From contig NZ_CAJTMT010000014.1 in the NCBI RefSeq assembly GCF_910577345.1, positions 25,346-87,978 on the forward strand: DNA of 62,633 bases. Reading direction: 5' to 3'. Below are positions 59,932 to 62,633 of the stretch, piece after piece; position 1 is the stretch's first letter; every line of letters starts with the position of its first letter. The notes under the pieces are model-generated. The model did no database searches and was not told where the DNA came from. It saw only the letters and a program-made list of their open reading frames with translations. The stretch is from an uncultured Duncaniella sp. (GTDB taxonomy: Bacteria; Bacteroidota; Bacteroidia; Bacteroidales; Muribaculaceae). The translations under genes and the position numbers were made by a program.

Positions 59932-62633
59932 TTAGAAGGTTAAGTTCAAGCCAAATACATAGCTGCGGCTACGAGGATAACGGTTCATGTCGAATGAAGG
60001 TGTAAGACCGCTCTGAACGTCAACTTCAGGGTCATAGCCTGAGTAGTTGGTGACGATGAAGGGGTTGGTGACAGAAGCGTAGAAGCGGAGCTTAGACATT
60101 CCGGCTTTGCTGATGATGTTCTGCGGGAGGGTGTAACCGAGAGTGATGTCTGTACAGCGGAGGAATGAACCGTCCTCAACGAAGTAGCTCATAGTCACAT
60201 CCTTGTTAAGATCCGCAGGGTTCCAGCGGGTCTGACCCTGATTCATGGTCACATAGTAGTCAGAAGCTCCTTCGTTCCAATAGTTACCGTACATAACCTC
60301 ATACTGGCGGATGGCTCCGGTGTTGTCGTAGTAGCGCCAACGGTTGCTGTATGCGCCGAGGACATTCTTGAAGTTGTTCTTGTTGTCGATGGACGACGAG
60401 AGATAGTAGGCGGTAGCGTTGTAAACATCGAAGTCGAGGAAGTAGGTGAAGTTGGCATTGAAGTCAAAGTTCTTCCACTGTCCGGAGATACCGAAACCAC
60501 CCTGGAGTTTGGGAGTGGTGCGGCCGATGACTGTGCGGTCATTGTCGTCGATGACACCGTCGCCGTTGAGGTCCTTGAACTTGGGCTTACCGGGGAGAGT
60601 GGCGGTGCCTGACTGGGTACCTTCATAGACATTTGTCATGTCAACAGTGCCGGGCTTGGGTTCATATACAGAGCTTGCAACGTTGTAGTTGAATTCGTCA
60701 AAGCTGTAGAGACCGTCGTAAAGGAAACCGTAGATAAGACCGACTTCACCACCTACTTCAAGACGATAGTTGTAGCCACCGTCCTTCGAACGGCTGTGGG
60801 TATCGTAGAGATAGTCGGCGTCGCCTGTGAGTTTATCGACTTTCATCTTGTTGGCTCCGAGGTTGAAGTTGGCTGAGAGGACATAGTCCTTTCCACGGAG
60901 AATGTCACCGTTGATTGCGATTTCAAAACCGCGGTTAGTCACCTGACCGATGTTCTGGAACTGCTGTGCGTAACCTACAGTCGAGAGGATGTCGGCCTTG
61001 TAGATAAGGTCGGAAGTAGTGTTCCAGTAGTATTCGGGAGTGATGCGCAGACGACCGTTGAAAAGCGAGATGTCAAACGCGAAGTTGCGGGTAAGGGTGG
61101 TTTCCCACTTGAGGTCGGGGTTGGGGAGATATTTGTCGGGACCATACCAAAGTTCGCCGTCGACAGTAGCCTCACCGAAACCGGGGCCTGAGCTTGCATT
61201 CGACTTGTAGAGGTAGCGCCACATGTCGGGGTCGAGGTTGTTGTTACCTGCCTTACCGATAGCTGCGCGGAACTTGAGTTCTGTGAGCCAAGTAAGGTCC
61301 TTCATGAACTCCTCGCTTGAGATAACCCATGCACCTGAAACAGAGGGGAAGTAGCCCCACTGGTGGCCGGGTGCGAACATTGAGGAACCGTCTGCACGGA
61401 AGGTGGCTGAAAGGAGATACTTGTGGTCATAGTTGTAGTTGATCTGACCGAAGTAAGATGTGGTGCGGTTGGCTGTTCCAAGTTCAGAGCTTGCCTCGTA
61501 GGGAGTACCGAGCTGCATGTTGTTGAGAGCCTTGTCTGCCGAGATGTTGTCAGGGAAGTAACGGTTCTTCATCGTGTTGGCTTCAGACTGCTTGTGGTAA
61601 AGTTCGAAACCGGCGAGAGCGTAGAAGTTGTTCTTCTCCTTGATTGTCCAGTCGTAAGATGCAGTGGTTGTCCAAGTGTATGTATTGGTCTGCTTCTTTT
61701 CGATTGAAGCAACGGGATTTGAGTTGTGCTTCTTGCCTTCAGAGGTCAGACGGCCCCAGAAACGCTTGTCGTCCTTGAACTGCACGGTATACACACCTTC
61801 AGTGCGGAGGGTCAGACCGCTGATAGGCTTGAATTCAAGAGAAGCCTGGTTGGTGAAAGTATAGGAATGACGCTTGCGCACATTGGTCTTGATGTCGGCG
61901 ACAGGGTTGGTATAGGTAAAGATACGTTCCTGGTCGGGGTCAATGGTCTCTTCGGGCCACCATGCGCCGTCGCGTTCGCGGATACCGTTGGTCGGGCGAT
62001 AGCGGAGCACATCGATGATACCGCCGGTACCAATATTATCACCACCTGCACCCTCGTCACGGCGATATGACATCTTGGGGTTATACTGGAAAGTAAGGTT
62101 GGGGAGAATCTTGGTCTGGAGTTTGGTAAGGATGTTGGTACGACGCACGCCTGTGCCCATGATGATACCACGGTCGTCAGACTGGGTGATTGACACGTTG
62201 TAACGGGTCTTGTCGTTACCACCGCCGATAGAGAGGTTGGTTGAGTAGGAGAAGGGATTGTTGCCCATCACTTCATCCTGCCAGTCATGTGTGCGGGCCT
62301 GCTTATAGAGGTCCATGTCCTGCGGATGACCGAAGTTGTAGCGGAACAGACGGGTCTGCGAGTTACGGGTCGAGTGGCCTGTAGCATAGTCCCACTGATA
62401 GTCTACGAAGTCATAGGCATCCATGAGGTCGAGTTTCTTGGTGATGTGGCTGACAGAACCCTGTGCGTTGAACGAAACCTGGGTCTTGCCTTCCTGAGCC
62501 GACTTGGTGGTCACGATGACTACACCGTTACCACCCTTCGCACCATAGATAGCGGTGAGGGAGGCGTCCTTGAGGATGTCGATGCTCTGGATGTCGCTCG
62601 GGGGAATATCGTTGATGTTCTCAACCTGGAAAC
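59932..62633 (-). CDS. SusC/RagA TonB-linked outer membrane transporter, 5' end outside window
   Basis: The C-terminal 900 residues or so of a SusC-type TonB-dependent transporter; the start lies beyond the right edge. The first visible codons cover the plug (PPSDIQSIDILKDASLTAIYG, then GNGVVIVTTK), after which the barrel runs to a terminal phenylalanine (SYVFGLNLTF). It imports oligosaccharides delivered by SusD, energised by TonB. It is the upstream member of the PUL transcribed towards rnfD. The missing N-terminus should carry the CarboxypepD-like domain and TonB box. Confidence 0.95.
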   Translation of the reverse strand, partial: FQVENINDIPPSDIQSIDILKDASLTAIYGAKGGNGVVIVTTKSAQEGKTQVSFNAQGSVSHITKKLDLMDAYDFVDYQWDYATGHSTRNSQTRLFRYNFGHPQDMDLYKQARTHDWQDEVMGNNPFSYSTNLSIGGGNDKTRYNVSITQSDDRGIIMGTGVRRTNILTKLQTKILPNLTFQYNPKMSYRRDEGAGGDNIGTGGIIDVLRYRPTNGIRERDGAWWPEETIDPDQERIFTYTNPVADIKTNVRKRHSYTFTNQASLEFKPISGLTLRTEGVYTVQFKDDKRFWGRLTSEGKKHNSNPVASIEKKQTNTYTWTTTASYDWTIKEKNNFYALAGFELYHKQSEANTMKNRYFPDNISADKALNNMQLGTPYEASSELGTANRTTSYFGQINYNYDHKYLLSATFRADGSSMFAPGHQWGYFPSVSGAWVISSEEFMKDLTWLTELKFRAAIGKAGNNNLDPDMWRYLYKSNASSGPGFGEATVDGELWYGPDKYLPNPDLKWETTLTRNFAFDISLFNGRLRITPEYYWNTTSDLIYKADILSTVGYAQQFQNIGQVTNRGFEIAINGDILRGKDYVLSANFNLGANKMKVDKLTGDADYLYDTHSRSKDGGYNYRLEVGGEVGLIYGFLYDGLYSFDEFNYNVASSVYEPKPGTVDMTNVYEGTQSGTATLPGKPKFKDLNGDGVIDDNDRTVIGRTTPKLQGGFGISGQWKNFDFNANFTYFLDFDVYNATAYYLSSSIDNKNNFKNVLGAYSNRWRYYDNTGAIRQYEVMYGNYWNEGASDYYVTMNQGQTRWNPADLNKDVTMSYFVEDGSFLRCTDITLGYTLPQNIISKAGMSKLRFYASVTNPFIVTNYSGYDPEVDVQSGLTPSFDMNRYPRSRSYVFGLNLTF

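Overview
The window looks like a chromosomal segment of a gut-type Bacteroidales bacterium, most plausibly Muribaculaceae or a near relative. The evidence is the SusC/SusD pair with a DUF5123-type surface protein, Bacteroidetes promoter boxes (TAnnTTTG, often with TTG/TTTG 19-21 bp upstream), Bacteroidetes-style AraR/araA/araB/SGLT arabinose genes, a sodium-pumping methylmalonyl-CoA decarboxylase with a lamin-tail/OadG fusion, an Rnf complex, and strong C-ending codon preference in housekeeping genes. The family assignment is inference; no rRNA or tRNA gene was seen.

Layout. 1-3310: a duplicated crcB tail around a hairpin, then (minus strand) crcB, a zinc-type ABC ATPase and binding protein with no permease, and an Imm26-like orphan. 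3613-8813: glycyl-tRNA synthetase, LemA, an FKBP isomerase, Tgt and an LptF/LptG permease. 8903-15439: a small lipoprotein, a TPR/membrane/HTH-like protein, a large outer-membrane barrel protein and an alpha/beta hydrolase. 15894-22197: the leu operon leuA-leuC-leuD-citramalate-synthase-like-leuB. 22538-26886: a DUF4143 ATPase behind a 32-bp tandem palindrome array, an ECF sigma factor, and a type II HNH endonuclease/adenine methylase pair. 26965-32951: guaA, KdsC phosphatase, a queuosine-precursor transporter, a HAD phosphatase, HU, a 29-residue mS38-like ribosomal peptide and RNase G. 33201-40149: L-arabinose genes galM-SGLT-araR-araA-araB, with no araD. 40341-45972: rubredoxin, a 361-bp MITE, then methylmalonyl-CoA epimerase and the Na+-pumping decarboxylase operon. 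46314-50579: an unknown protein with TcdA, a large nested inverted-repeat locus, a DUF3037/HipA pair, and NhaD. 50771-55277: an acetyltransferase, a class A beta-lactamase and rnfDGEA without rnfB or rnfC. 55520-62633: the end of a polysaccharide utilization locus (DUF5123 protein, SusD, partial SusC).

Functional threads. Several genes share a sodium circuit: MmdABCD and probably Rnf export Na+, NhaD exchanges it, and the SGLT-type transporter spends it. Tgt and the YhhQ transporter suggest salvage of a queuosine precursor. The leu operon carries a second LeuA-family enzyme that could feed isoleucine synthesis.

The most unusual non-coding content is a set of long intergenic hairpins, several of which share a GGACATAA/TTATGTCC motif. 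A 34-bp element with core ACGCGCTGTAGCGCGT occurs four times, always next to such hairpins. A MITE with TTA target duplications, a 32-bp-period operator-like array, and a 21-bp palindrome at the arabinose promoter complete the picture. Nothing here is clearly a wholly new system. The best candidates for new biology are the hairpin/REP-like repeat family, the DUF4143 promoter array, the split rnf operon, the zinc-site-less Tgt and the DUF3037/HipA pair.
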